A DNA stretch of 64,000 nt from positions 310,001-374,000 of the forward strand of contig JARFJB010002201.1 of NCBI GenBank assembly GCA_036346205.1. The letters are read 5' to 3'. The position numbers and the translations under genes were made by a program. The stretch comes from Vesta saturnalis (Eukaryota; Arthropoda; Insecta; Coleoptera; Lampyridae). Of this stretch, positions 21,526-34,089 are shown piece after piece; positions within the stretch are counted from its first letter, which is position 1, and each line of letters starts with the position of its first letter. Below the pieces are notes generated by a model. That model saw nothing but the letters and a program-made list of their open reading frames with translations. It did no database searches and was not told the DNA's origin.

Positions 21526-23936
21526 TTAAATTGAACCTCCTTTCTCTTCATCTTCGTCACCACTACTTGTTTCCTCGCCATCGGAAGAACCTGTGTTTAC
21601 GTTGAAAGATAAACTTTCCAATGCTTCACCCAACAATGCATCACGTTCCGACATTTCTTGTGCAACATTGTCAACGTGAGCACAATTCTTTTGCCAGTCC
21701 GATACGCTGATATCGGCAAAAGCGTTTCGAACTAAATTTTCAATCTCACTACCACGTTGACCAACATTGTTCATCGCAACCTTGTGTTTTGCTAAACTCC
21801 ATATTAATTATATCGGATTAAGCTCACAATGGTACAGTGGCAAGCGAAGTACAGTGTGGCCGTGCTGCTTTAAAAACTCGTCAACATAGAAAGTTTCGTT
21901 GTAATTAAATTTCTTCACTAATTCTACCAATTCTGCTTTTCGCATTTCGCATGTTGTGGAAACCCCATTATTTTCCAGCCACTCACGAATAGTTGCCTTC
22001 CGGGCAGATTGCGTTGGTGGTTTATTAATTTGAACGCTGTAGTAAGCAGCGTTGCCCATGACTACAATACCATTCGGTGGTAGATTTAGAATTAGTTGTT
22101 TTTGTAACCAAGTCATGAAGTTCGTATGGTTCATGTCGTGATGGTAGTCTGCTGACTTGCTATTTGACTTAAAGATCAACAATCAATTATTTACAAATCC
22201 ACACGATCCACCAGCATGAACTATAATGTGCCTTTAACCAGCTCGATTAGTTTGATAAACTCCTGCTTCTTCTTCTGATTGCCAGCATTTGCTGATTCTA
22301 TAGGATGGATAAATGAAACTTTCATCTAAATAAGTAACTGGTTTCTTGTTATCCCCTAAATAATTATTTCCCCCGTAATTTCCGCAGTTAACGAGAGCAC
22401 CATGCAACAATGTCATTTCTTTCCATTAAGAATGTTTTCTTATTATGACATTTCTTAAATTTAAAACCGATCTGATGGAGATAGTTGCGAAGCGTTTCGC
22501 GACCATCTATAACAGTTAAAAAAATTGTTAAAAACATGTTTTTTTCTTTAAAATATAAAATGATTGATTAATTTTTACTGCGAGAGTTTAAAGTAATTGT
22601 TTAAAGGCAGAGTCAAAAGGAGCGCTATGTTCGCTATATTGACTAAAAATGTATCACAACTGTTGTGTTATGACTTTTAATAATGAATAATAGTAAGTCT
22701 AAAATTTATTGCACTCAACAGAAAATATTCTTTAAATTTTTATTTATTTTTTCTTAATTGTTGTGTCAAATGTTGAAATTCGTCCACAAATTTTTGCATA
22801 ATATGGCTATCGGTGTGGCCACATGGTGTAGCACAGATAGTGAGCATAATATAAGCAACGAACGTAGAGTACATAGCTAGCGCTCGGTTTGGCCGAGCCT
22901 AAAACTGAGGGGCTACTGAGGGTGAAGCGAATGGAAGTTAATCGAAACTAACTTGAGATAAACTAAACTAAGTGAAATAAAGCTACCCCGGCAATTAAAC
23001 GCGAGATATGCAGTAGCTTTGTAAAAGTTCAAGAAAGACGTAGGTAACATTCTTTTCGTTTGTTCATATCCACACCCTTTATATTCATTTTAGTTCGCCA
23101 AACTATGACATACGACTGAACTTACTCCAGCAAAGAATTCGCTCGGATCAAAACAAAGCTAAACCGAGCGAAGATAAATATTGTTTTTAAGCTTCGCTAG
23201 ATTAATATTGCCTCGCTTAAGCGGCTTTTACATTTACGAGTACTCGGATTTACTACGATCCGAAGTCCTTCCCTCGAGAATTCAGTTTCTGTCATATTTA
23301 AATATAAAAACACATACTCGAATACGAGCAGGTACTAGGAAACGTAAATGACGCTGTAGAGTTATTTGCCGTGATTGCATACGTTTATAATAAAACTAAT
23401 TTTTACAAAACTTAGAACCCAGAGGCTTCGATTAGTTTGAACATAAAATAAGTTATTTTGTTTACATACCAGAATAGCCAATTTTCTTTCCATCTTATTG
23501 ACCAAAATGTTTAATATTGCGAAGTCGCATTCATCTAATACGATTTTTTTAGAATGGCCACTTCTTCTTTTTTTCGATGGTGAATTCAGAACGCCCTCGT
23601 CGCTTGACAACTTCATTTCTAATAATAATTATCGTTATTTACAGATTTAGTTGGGCAATTCTAAAAATTACCTGATTTTTATTACAAAAGTAGCCGATTA
23701 CCCTGTTGCAGCAGCTGCTAATTCCGTTGCCTTTTCCAAAGGAAATGACCACACACCTGCGGCTTTCTGCCTATCGAAGAATCGATAACGTTTTTAATAA
23801 TATTTCTGGCCTCGGAATGAACCGATTTTCCCGAAATCGTAGCCATGTGTTTAGTAGGATATTGACAATGACAATGACAATTTAGTGATTTTGTACACGA
23901 TTGTACATCTAAGAATTCTAACGTGTGATTTGGCAA
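21526..23936 (-). pseudogene. DDE transposase relic (Tc1/mariner superfamily), catalytic Asp lost
   Basis: Parts in minus-strand order: ISGKSVHSEARNIIKNVI (23850-23790); LNSPSKKRRSG with KKIVLDECDFAILN (23600-23500); ETLRNYLHQIGFKFKKCHN (about 22490); YLDESFIYPSY with the first Asp (about 22330); DYHHDMNHTNF; VVMGNAAYYS, where families have D for this G; LRLPLYHCELNPIELIW with the final Glu (about 21830); and an acidic tail ending at 21526. About 850 noncoding bases (22510-23360) split the N-terminal part, as an intron or an insertion. Frame breaks lie near 22200 and 21785. The loss of the second catalytic Asp alone would abolish activity. Confidence 0.75.
22510..23361. other. Noncoding gap inside the transposase relic
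   Basis: About 850 bp with no transposase frame. It is slightly GC-richer than its flanks, with CTCGG/CCGAG words between about 22890 and 23260. It could be an intron or an inserted repeat; no clear ends were found. Confidence 0.4.
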
Positions 23937-24008
23937 ATTGAATTCGCGCCACTTTGGTGATATTTAGTTCGCATATTTTCCGGGGACTTTGTTTTTCTGG
24001 CAGAGCTA

Positions 24009-26394
24009 TACAGGGTGTGGCGCGAAGAGTTATGATTAAAAGTAATGGCAGATACAGTTATGTTAAAAATCTGAAATTACGAAGCTGTAGGTTTTGGATG
24101 ACGCTGAGTTCAAATATAATATTGTCCTGAATGTGGCACTTCCGGTTATACCGGAAGTAGACGTCAACTTTGTTATTTTAAATGGAACCTAATATTTTTT
24201 ATTTTATTTTCGAATTCTACATGAAATTCTAGATAAAATTTGTGCACGATGTCCTATACCAAAAATGAAGTATTTTCGAGATATTTTGATTTTTTTTTTA
24301 AATTTTGTAAAAATCCTAGTCCACATTGAATAACGAAGCTAGTGACTTGAAATTGTAACCAATAAACAACAAGCAGTTGCTCGTTAACTCCATATATCCA
24401 TCTCATTGATATTTCATATAGGGTGTTTTAAACTTATAAAATAATGGTAATGATAATCGTATAAATTTTAAATAATATAATAAAGAAATAAATCTAAAAA
24501 TTCTCGAAAAACACAAATCGTTAAACTAACTAGAGATACTAACCATTCACCACAAATAATGTCTTTGTCCCAGTCGGTAAATTAATATAGGGCCAGTCTT
24601 TTGATTTGCTTGATTACTACAAAATCTGCTAGCTTACTTCCACTGAACATCAATATAAAAAAAATTGCAATGTAACACTAATAAAAATGATCTCGGACGC
24701 CAAGTTATTTTTTAATTATGCTCGAAATAACTAAACCGAATTTTGCACCAAAAATTTTATCAAAATGTAAAAAAAATAAAAAATATACAACTATGTTTAT
24801 TAACAGTTAATGATAGGGTTAAATAAAATATATCTTAAAACTAGCCTTAAATTACTAAAAAATCATTACATAAATACCTGTTTGTAAAATTTTTGTACAC
24901 AAATTTTTTAATAACCTCTGGTATCTAAACGATTACAGAAATTTCAACTAAGGTGATGTCATCGTTGCATCAATATTGCGCAATATCTTGTAATAATGCT
25001 TTACGTTATAAACCACACCCATGAATGGAATTTTATTTCTTATTAATTTGTCTTCTTGAAATTTAATAAACCAATATTTATTGTATTCTTTTGAAGGTTC
25101 AAAATAAATAATGGAATCCACTTTAGATCTGCATTAAAAGCAAAACGCCATCATAAAATGAAAGCGTACGTAACAGTAGAATTAATTATGCAATCCAAAG
25201 CGGTAAAATTAAAAGTGTAAATGTAAAAAAAAATAAAAGTGCCTGAAAAGAGCAAATGTTTTAATTTTTAGTATAATGCGTTAAAATATCTTACCATCAA
25301 ATCAACGGCACTTTCACTACATTTAGGGGAAAAAGTGGTTGGATTTAGGTATAGGGAATACCGATACCAAACGAATTGGCTTAAAGAAATACAGCGGAAA
25401 ATGTTACGACAAAGGAAGATATGATGCAGAGAGTCTTACTTGCTTTTAATTCTCCAACACCCGACCATATTTCCAGAATTACAAGACATAACTTAATGAA
25501 AAGGATTCATAAAAGTTTAGAAGTAGATGGTGCTAATTTTGAACACTTATTATAAAACTTTATTTGTTTAATATTACATTTAGTTATTTTTGTTTGTAAG
25601 TTATCTAATTAAATTAATACAAAATATCCAGTCAACGTTTTTAATGATATCCACAATTAATAATCCTTTCAGGCTATTGGTTACTTTTCAGAATTAATAA
25701 CTTATGAAAAAATAACAAAATATCACCTTAAATAATGGAAATCATGGCCTACCCTTTACTAATGTTGAAATAATTAAGATTGATATGTTTTAACTAAGAT
25801 AATGAAATATCTCAAAAGTGGTTGGATTTAGGTATAGGGAATACTGATACCAAACGAATTGGCTTAAAAAAATACAGCGGAAAATGTAACAAAATACAGG
25901 GTGTTCTATTTAAAATAAGCAACTTATAAATGATTTAAATTGTGCATGTTGGCGGCTAAGTTTAAAACACCCTATATGAAATATCAATGAGATGGATATA
26001 TGAAGTTAACGGGCAAGCGCTTGTTGTTTATTGGTTACAATTTCACGTCACTAGCTCGTTATTAATGGAGATATCGTTATTCAATGTGGACTAGGATTTT
26101 TTCAAAATTAAAAAAAAAAATCGAAATATCTCGAAAATACTTCATTTCTAATATAGGACATTGTGCACAAATTTTAATCTAGAATTTTATGTAGAATTCG
26201 AAAATAAAATAAAAAATATTAGGTTCCATTTAAAATAACAATGTTGACGTCTACTTCCGGTATAACCGGAAGTGCCACATTCAGGACAATATTATATTTG
26301 AACTCAGCGTCATCAAAAACCTACAGCTTCGTAATTTCAGATTTTTAACATAACTGTATCCGCCATTACTTTTAATCAAAACTCACACCCTGTA
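24009..26394. mobile_element. Mariner-like element 4 (non-autonomous), about 430-bp TIRs
   Basis: The left end TACAGGGTGTGGCGCGAAGAG and the right end ACTCACACCCTGTA are inverted. The arms 24009-24430 and 25960-26394 are highly similar and include a palindromic ACTTCCGGTTATACCGGAAG. The interior carries a transposase C-terminus and a direct repeat of about 80 bp (25331-25410 and 25813-25893, starting AAAAGTGGTTGGATTTAGG). Confidence 0.85.
25406..25555 (+). pseudogene. Mariner-like transposase C-terminal fragment
   Basis: A 49-codon open frame reads TTKEDMMQRVLLAFNSPTP, then HNLMKRIHKSLEVDGANF and EHLL, stop. This is the same C-terminal signature (L-x-I-E/V-x-DG-x2-x-EHLL) as the other mariner-like transposases in the window. 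The catalytic part is gone. It lies just after the first copy of the internal direct repeat. Confidence 0.7.
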
Positions 26395-27108
26395 TACATT
26401 TATATTATAGTATAGTTTTAAAAACCAATTTTACTGCTAATTTATCTACGACAGTAAGAGTAGAAATTTGACAGGTTGTGCATGTAATGTGAAAGAGGCC
26501 AAATTGTAACTTGGTTGGGTAGGAATCATAGGCCAGTCGACTGAAAGCTTTGTAGTTGGCAGAATGGCAATTTAAAATTTTGGAAAATGTGAATAATGCG
26601 ATATAGTCTGGTGTGGTGATACGTGGTTTGTTACATATAAATTTCGGATTGTTACGCATGCGCAATACGAATAAAGTACCTATAATTATTCATAGAAGTG
26701 TAGCTACCTAGTTCAAAAAAAAAATTTTTCGTATTGCGCATGCGTAACATTCGGAGTGCATCTGGAACAAACCTATTGTTTGATATCAAGTCTACTATAG
26801 TATCCAACATAAATACGGAGTGTCCAGAAACTGTACGGACAGACTTTGCGTAGTGATTCTAGACCCAAAAATAAGAAAAAAAGTTCATATAAACCCAGGT
26901 CCGGAAACGCTTCGTTTAGGACCTACAGGGTGTGAAAAAATTTTATTTTCCTCTGTTTTATGTTAATTTGAAATTTGGGACGCTGTATCAACAAGAGTAA
27001 CAACAAATGTCATAAATAAATTTGTGCATCTAAGCAACAACTTGTCATTTTGTTTTAGTCAAAGCCTGCTAAAATGGCAAGAGATTCAATAGCTGGTTAA
27101 ATAAATTA

Positions 27109-27920
27109 AACTGTTCATCAACCAATATCTCGAAAACGGTTGATCTGAGAGGCATCGACCAAGTATACCTTTTTTGCTTAGAACTGAAAAGGGAACAAAC
27201 TAATTTAAACGGAACGTCAATATACCGGGTGGTAAAAAAGTTAAGGCCAATTAACTTTTAGCATATCACTGTAGATGCCTGCGATACCTTCAGAAATAAT
27301 GTGGGAATATGTTCAGGGATTCGCCGCTCATTATCAAAACGAGTGAGATTATGTATCGAAACAAATGGTCATCATGTGGAACACCTTTTGTAACATTTAT
27401 TTTTTTAGTTTTATTATTTATTCCTTCATTTTCGTTCTTAAATTCAAAGTTAAAATAAAAATGCAAACATACGTTACTTTGATTTTTAATTCCAATTAGC
27501 TAAGTATTATAGGGAATTAAATTGAACTGTTCATCAACCAATATCTCGAAAACGGTTGATCTGAGAGGCATCGATCAAGTATACCTTTTTTGCTTAGAAC
27601 TGAAAAGGGAACAAACTAATTCAAACGGAACATCAATATACCGGGTGGTAAAAAAGTTAAGGCCAATTAACTTTTAGCATGTACCACTGTAGATGGCGCG
27701 CTCTGCAGGCAGCATCAAAATCAATAAAATATTTAATTTTCTCGACCACAAAAACCCCGTGCTCCAAATTTCAGGACCATATTCAAATTCATCAACCAAT
27801 ATCTCGAAAACGGTTGATCTGAGAGGCATCGACCAAGTATACCTTTTTTGCTTACAACTGAAAAGGGAACAAACTAATTCAAACGGAACGTCAATATACT
27901 GGGTGATAAAAAAACCGAGG
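27109..27920. repeat. Three direct repeats of about 135-155 bp inside element 5
   Basis: Copies at about 27109-27263, 27527-27681 and 27786-27920 share CATCAACCAATATCTCGAAA, GGTTGATCTGAGAGGCATCG and ATACCGGGTGGTAAAAAAG. The divergence is low. The third copy joins directly to the right TIR. Such internal duplication suggests unequal exchange or template switching. Confidence 0.85.
27277..27393 (+). pseudogene. Mariner-like transposase C-terminal fragment
   Basis: The frame reads ACDTFRNNVGICSG, then IRRSLSKRVRLCIETNGHH, VEHLL, stop at 27393. It matches the C-terminal signature of the other elements. It sits between repeat copies 1 and 2, with the rest of the transposase deleted. Confidence 0.7.
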
Positions 27921-28309
27921 AAAATAAAATTTTTTCACACCCTGTAGGTCCTAAACGAAGCGTTTCCGGGCCTGGGTTTATATTAACTTTTTTTCTTATT
28001 TTTGGGTCTAGAATCACTACGCAAAGTTTGTCCGTAGAGTTTCTGGACACCCCGTATAATATTTATGTTCTATGTATTTTTATAATAGGATAGGAACGAG
28101 ACATTGTAATAAAAATGAGACAGTACAAAAATACTGTTCATTATTTTAAAATTACAAAATACTGCTAAATTTATTCTTACGAATTCATAAGAAAAAACAA
28201 ATTATTTGGCAGCGGTTAAATTGGATGCGAGTTAGCAACTTCCTACGAAAATCTAATCGTACGAATACGTACGAAATAATCAGACTCAAACAAATTCGAA
28301 AACGATTGC

Positions 28310-28430
28310 AAATTACACGTAAATTGTAATCGATTACTGATTACTGATTACTCTCTAAAAAAGTAATCGCCCGCGATTACTGATTACAGCAAATATAATC
28401 GACTACTGTAATCGATTACTTTTGACCTGT
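28310..28430. promoter_or_regulatory. Right subterminal GTAATCGATTAC array
   Basis: Several GTAATCGATTAC palindromes and TGATTACTGATTACT half-sites lie just inside the right hAT terminus, mirroring the left end. Confidence 0.6.
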
Positions 28431-28446
28431 AATCGTCCCAGCTCTG

Positions 28447-31400
28447 CTTACTTCTCTCGTCAAGTTATACACTATTGTAATCGTTTAGAAAAAATACAAT
28501 AAAACGGTAACATTTTACAAATTTAATAACAAACGTAATATGGAAAATTAAAAGTTTTTGTTTTTAATAAAATTAATAATAATTTTTAATTTTTAATTAC
28601 ATAGTAACATGGAAAAGTTTATGTATTTAGATATGTTTACCACTTTTCTGTTCTTGTATGTAAGTATATGGTTTAATGATTGGAAAAACTCTTCATATTT
28701 TATTTTATAATTTCTAAACAATTTATAACCATTTTCTTATCTAAGGTGAGAATGTTTTTCCCATTTACCCATGTTACTTATAAATTTACTTGAAATTCTC
28801 AAGGTTGTAAGAGTGCAATGCCAAACATTAAGGGTACCGCTCAAAGTATGCGATTATGTAAATGATAACTAATAAGCATGCAACAACTACACTGAAAGGT
28901 GTTTATGGAATAATTTGAATACTTAATTTCTTTCTAGGACATACGTAATAATTATCTTTTATAAATTGTATAAAACTACTGGTTTGTTTGGGTACATCAA
29001 GCGTAGCATTGGCATGAAATTGTTAATGCGAACAATGTTTTTTCTTCATCAAATGTTTAAGTGCATTAATTATTTATTGTAAAACCGAAAATATTTATTA
29101 TTATCATAATTAATCATATGAAACATTAAATAAAGTAAAATTGATTATTCACAATAACTCAACGTTGAAAACAAAAACAAAACCATCTGGTTTATAAATT
29201 GATTTTTTAACACCAGGTATTAAATGTCAAAAATAAATCATATCGTCACCTTCAATGCCAATGTTGTCATCTTTATTGTTCAAATGTTACTAATGAATAA
29301 TTATAATTTGAAATTTAAAATACTTATCTTTTTTTGGGTTTGTTAATGGTGTATTTGTATATTAATGTAATACAATCTAAACATTTCGATAACACTTACA
29401 GTTATCTTGGTCAGTAGTAATATTATTATAATTTAAAATTAGTTACAAAAGTTGATTTACCTGAATAATATTATAATCTTTAGAAATTCAAGCCGATCAA
29501 ATATTTGTAATGCTACATATCTCTAAATCATCTATACAGGGTGTTAAATAATAGCGCATCGAATGTTAAGAGGTAATTAATTAGAATAACTATAACGTTT
29601 ATGCAAACATAAATACATTCCACAAACCATAAAAATTTATTTAAGTAAATGTAAATAGTGTTACAATGTTGTAAATAAACCTTTATGATCCTGCAATGTT
29701 GCCGTTTTGCAGAATAGTAATCATTAATTACTGTTATTACCAGAACTGTCTAATAAATCTTTTAGATTGTCGCGAAACAAATTTAAGAGTAGCAATAACG
29801 CATAAAGCACAAAGAAAAAACTTGTCGTTCTAAGATTGTATCTGATTTATCGTTGTAGTTGTATGCATCAAATAGTAATTAAATGCTAGATAGCTCATAA
29901 CATTATGTATGCTTTGAACGTCTACAATATCTGATATTGATCTAGTTGAATCATGGTACGATCGGTTAAGTTCTTTATTTTCTATCACTCCTACGCACAA
30001 TTTTCAGTGCCCGTTTACTACATCTGTCGGCGTTTAATGACTTTTCTAGTAGCATCGTGATTTTTTCTAGTTTTTTAATCGAGTGTTATGCCCATGGTAC
30101 ATACAACGTTTTATTTTATTTTCATTTTTAAAACTTTCAAACAAAATATTTAGTGTTTCCGGCAAATTTGTGAGAGTTGTGCCGATGCAAATTTTAGTGT
30201 TGCGTAGATAGTTGGCTATATTGATGTTGTTAGGGATACTGTGTATTTTTAATTTCTATAAATAGGAATGTATGATTTTCCTTAACGTTAATTAATGCTC
30301 CATACCGAAGTTTGTTTGAATAATTTGTAAAAGCTGTTTTTGCTTACTTCCTAATTTTAACTTTAATTGTCTCGGTCTAGCGCAATCGGTTTTTAATACT
30401 ATGAAAAGGGAAGTTGTTCGTTTACGGGGTTGATTACTATTACCAGGTTCGTCCACAGTATACTCGTAAGGGTTTTATACATATATCATTCCTATACACA
30501 AATACATAAAGAATGGATATTATAAAAGATAAGGAACCTCCAACATTTCTCAGGCGTTCGGGAGTTGGTACAAGATTCTGGGTAGGTACCGTTGTCTACT
30601 AGCGTGTAATGTGTGTTTGAACGCCCTGTATATATACGTTTTTTTCTATTTACTCAGTTCTCGCTTTCACGTTAACGGAATTTGTTGTTTTTATGTGTCT
30701 TCATACAGTTAAATTAAATTAATATATCGTTTGCGTTATATTGTATCTCCGATTACAATTCGTCGTATTTAGTTTAAAGTGAATATCTTTGTTAGAATTA
30801 ATTTAAAATTAGGATTGAAATTATATAAATTTTCGTAACGTTTAAAATTAAAAACGTAGTTTGTGATTGAGATAAAATTCGAAGTTGGTTTTCATATTAA
30901 GTTTCTGGTGTCAAGATTCTATTGCAGTACAGTTTACCGATTCACTTTCAATTAATCATCATTATAGGAGAAGGTAAGATTTAGCTGAGTTACAATAAGT
31001 ACTAAGAAAAAATAACATTTTGTTTCGATTGCTGTGAAAGCTGACGTTGCTTTTGCATCATTCTGAGGTACCCTTTAGGATTACAGTGTGTAGCATGACG
31101 TAATTTCTCTTGATCATTTACGGGAAGGGTCTTATCGTGTCTACTGCGTTTTATAATTTGAATGTATGAGTAGTACTTATCGATAGGAGACATTCTAGTG
31201 CCTAATTTGCCAAACAGGTAAGCGAACATAATTGTTTGTTATGGCAGCTAGGTAACTTATTTTGGAATTTGGATATTACATCCCGATATCGACATTTGAT
31301 AGATTTTAGAATTTCATAGATCTTTTATCGGGTTTGTTTAGTTTGTGGAGACGCATATTTTTCGTTTTAATTGTAGGATCAAATTACCGTTCGATCAGTT

Positions 31401-33970
31401 ATTTTGGGTTAGTTAAGCTAATAATTTTTTACGTAGATTTAACGAAATATTTAGTGAATTTTAGGCTTTATTTTGCATTTTTCGGCTTTTACATTTAAAG
31501 ATTAAGATTTTATTTAAGTTCAGGTGAACCTGGCTTTAAAATTTTTGGAGTAGACTTTGTGGAAGTAGTAGATTTTGAGTGAACGTTTTGGTTTCCTGCT
31601 AGACCAATATAAAATCAGTTCATGACGTTTTCCCGCTATAAATGATTTTAACAGGTGGTGCCTTGTTGACTTTATCTATCGATTTTGACGATTTTTGTAG
31701 TTGCTAAGAGTGCCTTTTAAAATCTTTAAGTAAATACCCTGCCCTCACCACTGAGCTATGCCGTGATACAAATTGCCTTTACGGGCTGTATGCTCTAGTG
31801 AGTATTTAGCCTGTAACAAGCGGGAGTGGAGATAGGCGGGCAGCTCCTCTCTTACTCGTTCGTTACGTTTTCTGTGAAAATATCGTTAGCGGGATGTTTA
31901 CACACTCTAAAAGAACTGATCTTAGTTTATATAATGCAATATAAAAGGAGACTCCATTTATTTTAAATGATACCAAAATTATAAAGGTCGGCCTTATCGG
32001 GTAACAAATAGTAAAAGCTGCTGGTTTTAAACAGTTATAACTGTTTATAGTATTTGGCTGGTACTTGTCACGATAAGATAACGAGGGTAACAATCTCTAT
32101 ATACCTGCTTTACGGTCAAACAGAAAATCAATACTTTTAAAGGAACTATTTTATTCTTTGTTCTTTATAAAAGAATTCGAGTTTTTCTACTTTTACGAAA
32201 GTGAATTTAACGGAAACTAACTAATTTTTACAACAAGGGCTTTCTTAACAAGCTATTTATTTACAGGATAATGTTAATTATGGTGCATTAAGATCTACTC
32301 TAATTACGTTTAGTAATTAGCGAAAATTGTGTTAAAAACAGAATTCGTAGTGTTTACAAGTGATTATGAAATTAACTATGGATATTCTCGTTTTGAGAAC
32401 ACTCGGTGCGGGGAACGAGTAAAGCGTTGGCCACTTGGGTGCCTCTGGTGCTTCTGGTTTTGATAGCGGCAATAATAGCTACCTGTGGTGCCTCTTACTC
32501 GAGGCCGGTTTTAATAACAGCGATAAGGTATTTAAAGCTTCAAGAACGTTTAGTTTAAAGATTATCAGGTACAAGATAAACCAAATGTTTTACATGTACG
32601 GTATTCTTGAAGAAGGGTTACTCCCTCAAGTCTGAGTTATTGTGACTTGCGATCAGGATCGGATACAGGGAACGGCGTAAAACCTTTAAATCTTCGAGAC
32701 CTTTCGGTATTCAGGACTGTTAAATAGACAGGCTGACAGGGTGACGGAACGTTTTACGTCCGTCGGCATTTAACAAAGGTGTTAAATCAGAATGTATGCT
32801 ATCGTCTGGATATCTCACGATGAGTGAGCGGTTAGAAAAGCGGTTTCAGGACTTCTACTAGAAGTAAATTTCAAGCGAAACTTATTTTAAACTGGTTTGT
32901 TAGGTGAGATGCAAATCTAATACTCACCGTTTTACGTCTTCGTAATTTACGAAACTAGGTGTCCGAAATATGGTCTACTTTCGGGCCGCTTGTTACTTTC
33001 AATCTGTCAACTTCCTGCGCGTCGGTTTTGATTTTTTGTGCCTGATGAAAGCGTGTTTGTGTAAGGTGTGCGTATAGAATATCAATTAAGATTCTGGGCT
33101 TATAATACCCGTTGCGCTGTGTAATTGATACCTCGGGGATTGGTAGGATTTAGGCGAATATACTTCTATTCGCCTACAACTACATCAGGAATATTCCCCG
33201 ACGTCGCGTCGTTTACTGGCGTAAGTGTAATGTTGCATAATTAACTTACATGCAAGTGGCCACAAATTTAAGCAGCAGTAAACCGTGGTGCATTGAAATA
33301 AGTTCAGTCGGAAACAGAACGGAATAGAATAGAACGGTCTGCGCTCTCAAAAGATGCCCAGGGAAATGAGTCGAGTTAACCCAACGGAATGAGAGCGTCT
33401 GTAAAAGGAAAAGGCCACGTATTTCATTCCCTTTCCAAGGGGAGGGCGGGCTGTTTGAGCTTTCCAAGCTCCTTCAGCCACAATCATAGATTTTCCCAGC
33501 ATACATACATACAGTACGTATATATGCATGTGAGATTAGGGATGGGTGTGGTTAGGATAGGATCGGAAAGAACGGAGTTAGGGTTCTGACAGGGAAAATA
33601 CTATCCTAGAATTCGCCTAAATAGCCGTACATGGTGTGCGTATACCTGACCATGCCGCTACATATGTATGTAGCCATACTGGGTAGACGGTAACGGGTAT
33701 CGAACCAATTACCTCCGCTCCCGCTCTGTTGGTGGTGTGGTTGTTGTGTGGACTGTCCTGTTGTCGCTCGGTTGTGGCTGATGCTGTTGGTGCTCTGAAT
33801 ATCTGAAATAAATAGAAACATGTGTTAGTTGTGTGAATACATTATCGGTGTTAACAGAACAGAATTAATAAATTGTCGATACTGTATACTTAGCTAGGGC
33901 ACTAGTCTTCGCTCCGGACCTTTGTATGATTACCGGAAAAGGGAAACCACCTGTCAACCGTGCGTGACGA
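28447..33970. other. Long noncoding stretch
   Basis: About 5.5 kb without a supported gene. Lone mariner-type ends are visible at 29535 (TACAGGGTGTTAAATAATAG) and 30630 (GCCCTGTATA), but no matching arms were found. Near 31740-31770 the minus strand has a tRNA A-box-like TAGCTCAGTGGT without a B-box. GC content rises from about 32400. Frames at 31002-31229(-) and 32435-32635(+) show no recognisable motif. Confidence 0.45.
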
Positions 33971-34089
33971 TCATTCCCCACAGGTCCATTGCAGTTTGCG
34001 CCTGAACGTGCGCCGCTGCCACCTTACGGATGACAGGTAAGGACTTCTCCATATCGAGACCTCCTCCGAGGCCCAATATGGCGCGAATC

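Larger units (their letters stand above)
26814..28056. mobile_element. Mariner-like element 5 (non-autonomous), about 142-bp TIRs
   Basis: The left end TACGGAGTGTCCAGAAACTG and the right end CTCTACGGACAAACTTTGCG region are inverted. The arms 26814-26955 and 27913-28056 include CACACCCTGTAGGTCC and AAACGAAGCGTTTCC. Between them lie three copies of a roughly 155-bp repeat and one transposase tail. Confidence 0.8.
20230..28446. mobile_element. 8.2-kb hAT-type element with 8-bp target duplication and nested insertions
   Basis: The left end CAGAGCCGGGACGATTACAG (20230) and the right end CTGTAATCGTCCCAGCTCTG (ending 28446) are inverted. They are flanked by TTTACTTC and CTTACTTC, an 8-bp duplication with one mismatch. 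Both subterminal regions (20255-20400, 28310-28430) are packed with GTAATCGATTAC palindromes and TGATTAC half-sites, probable transposase-binding arrays. No hAT transposase was recognised inside. The interior holds a different DDE transposase relic and two mariner-like elements, so the original content has been replaced or deleted. Confidence 0.8.

Noticed and set aside
29535..30636. Possible mariner-like element between TACAGGGTGTT and GCCCTGTATA
   Set aside because: The two ends match for only about 10 bases and the arms show no further inverted similarity.
31002..31229. 75-residue minus-strand ORF with polar composition
   Set aside because: Protein-like composition but no recognisable motif, splice context or neighbours; not enough to list as a gene.
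31740..31770. tRNA A-box-like sequence on the minus strand
   Set aside because: No B-box, no T arm and no acceptor pairing were found nearby.
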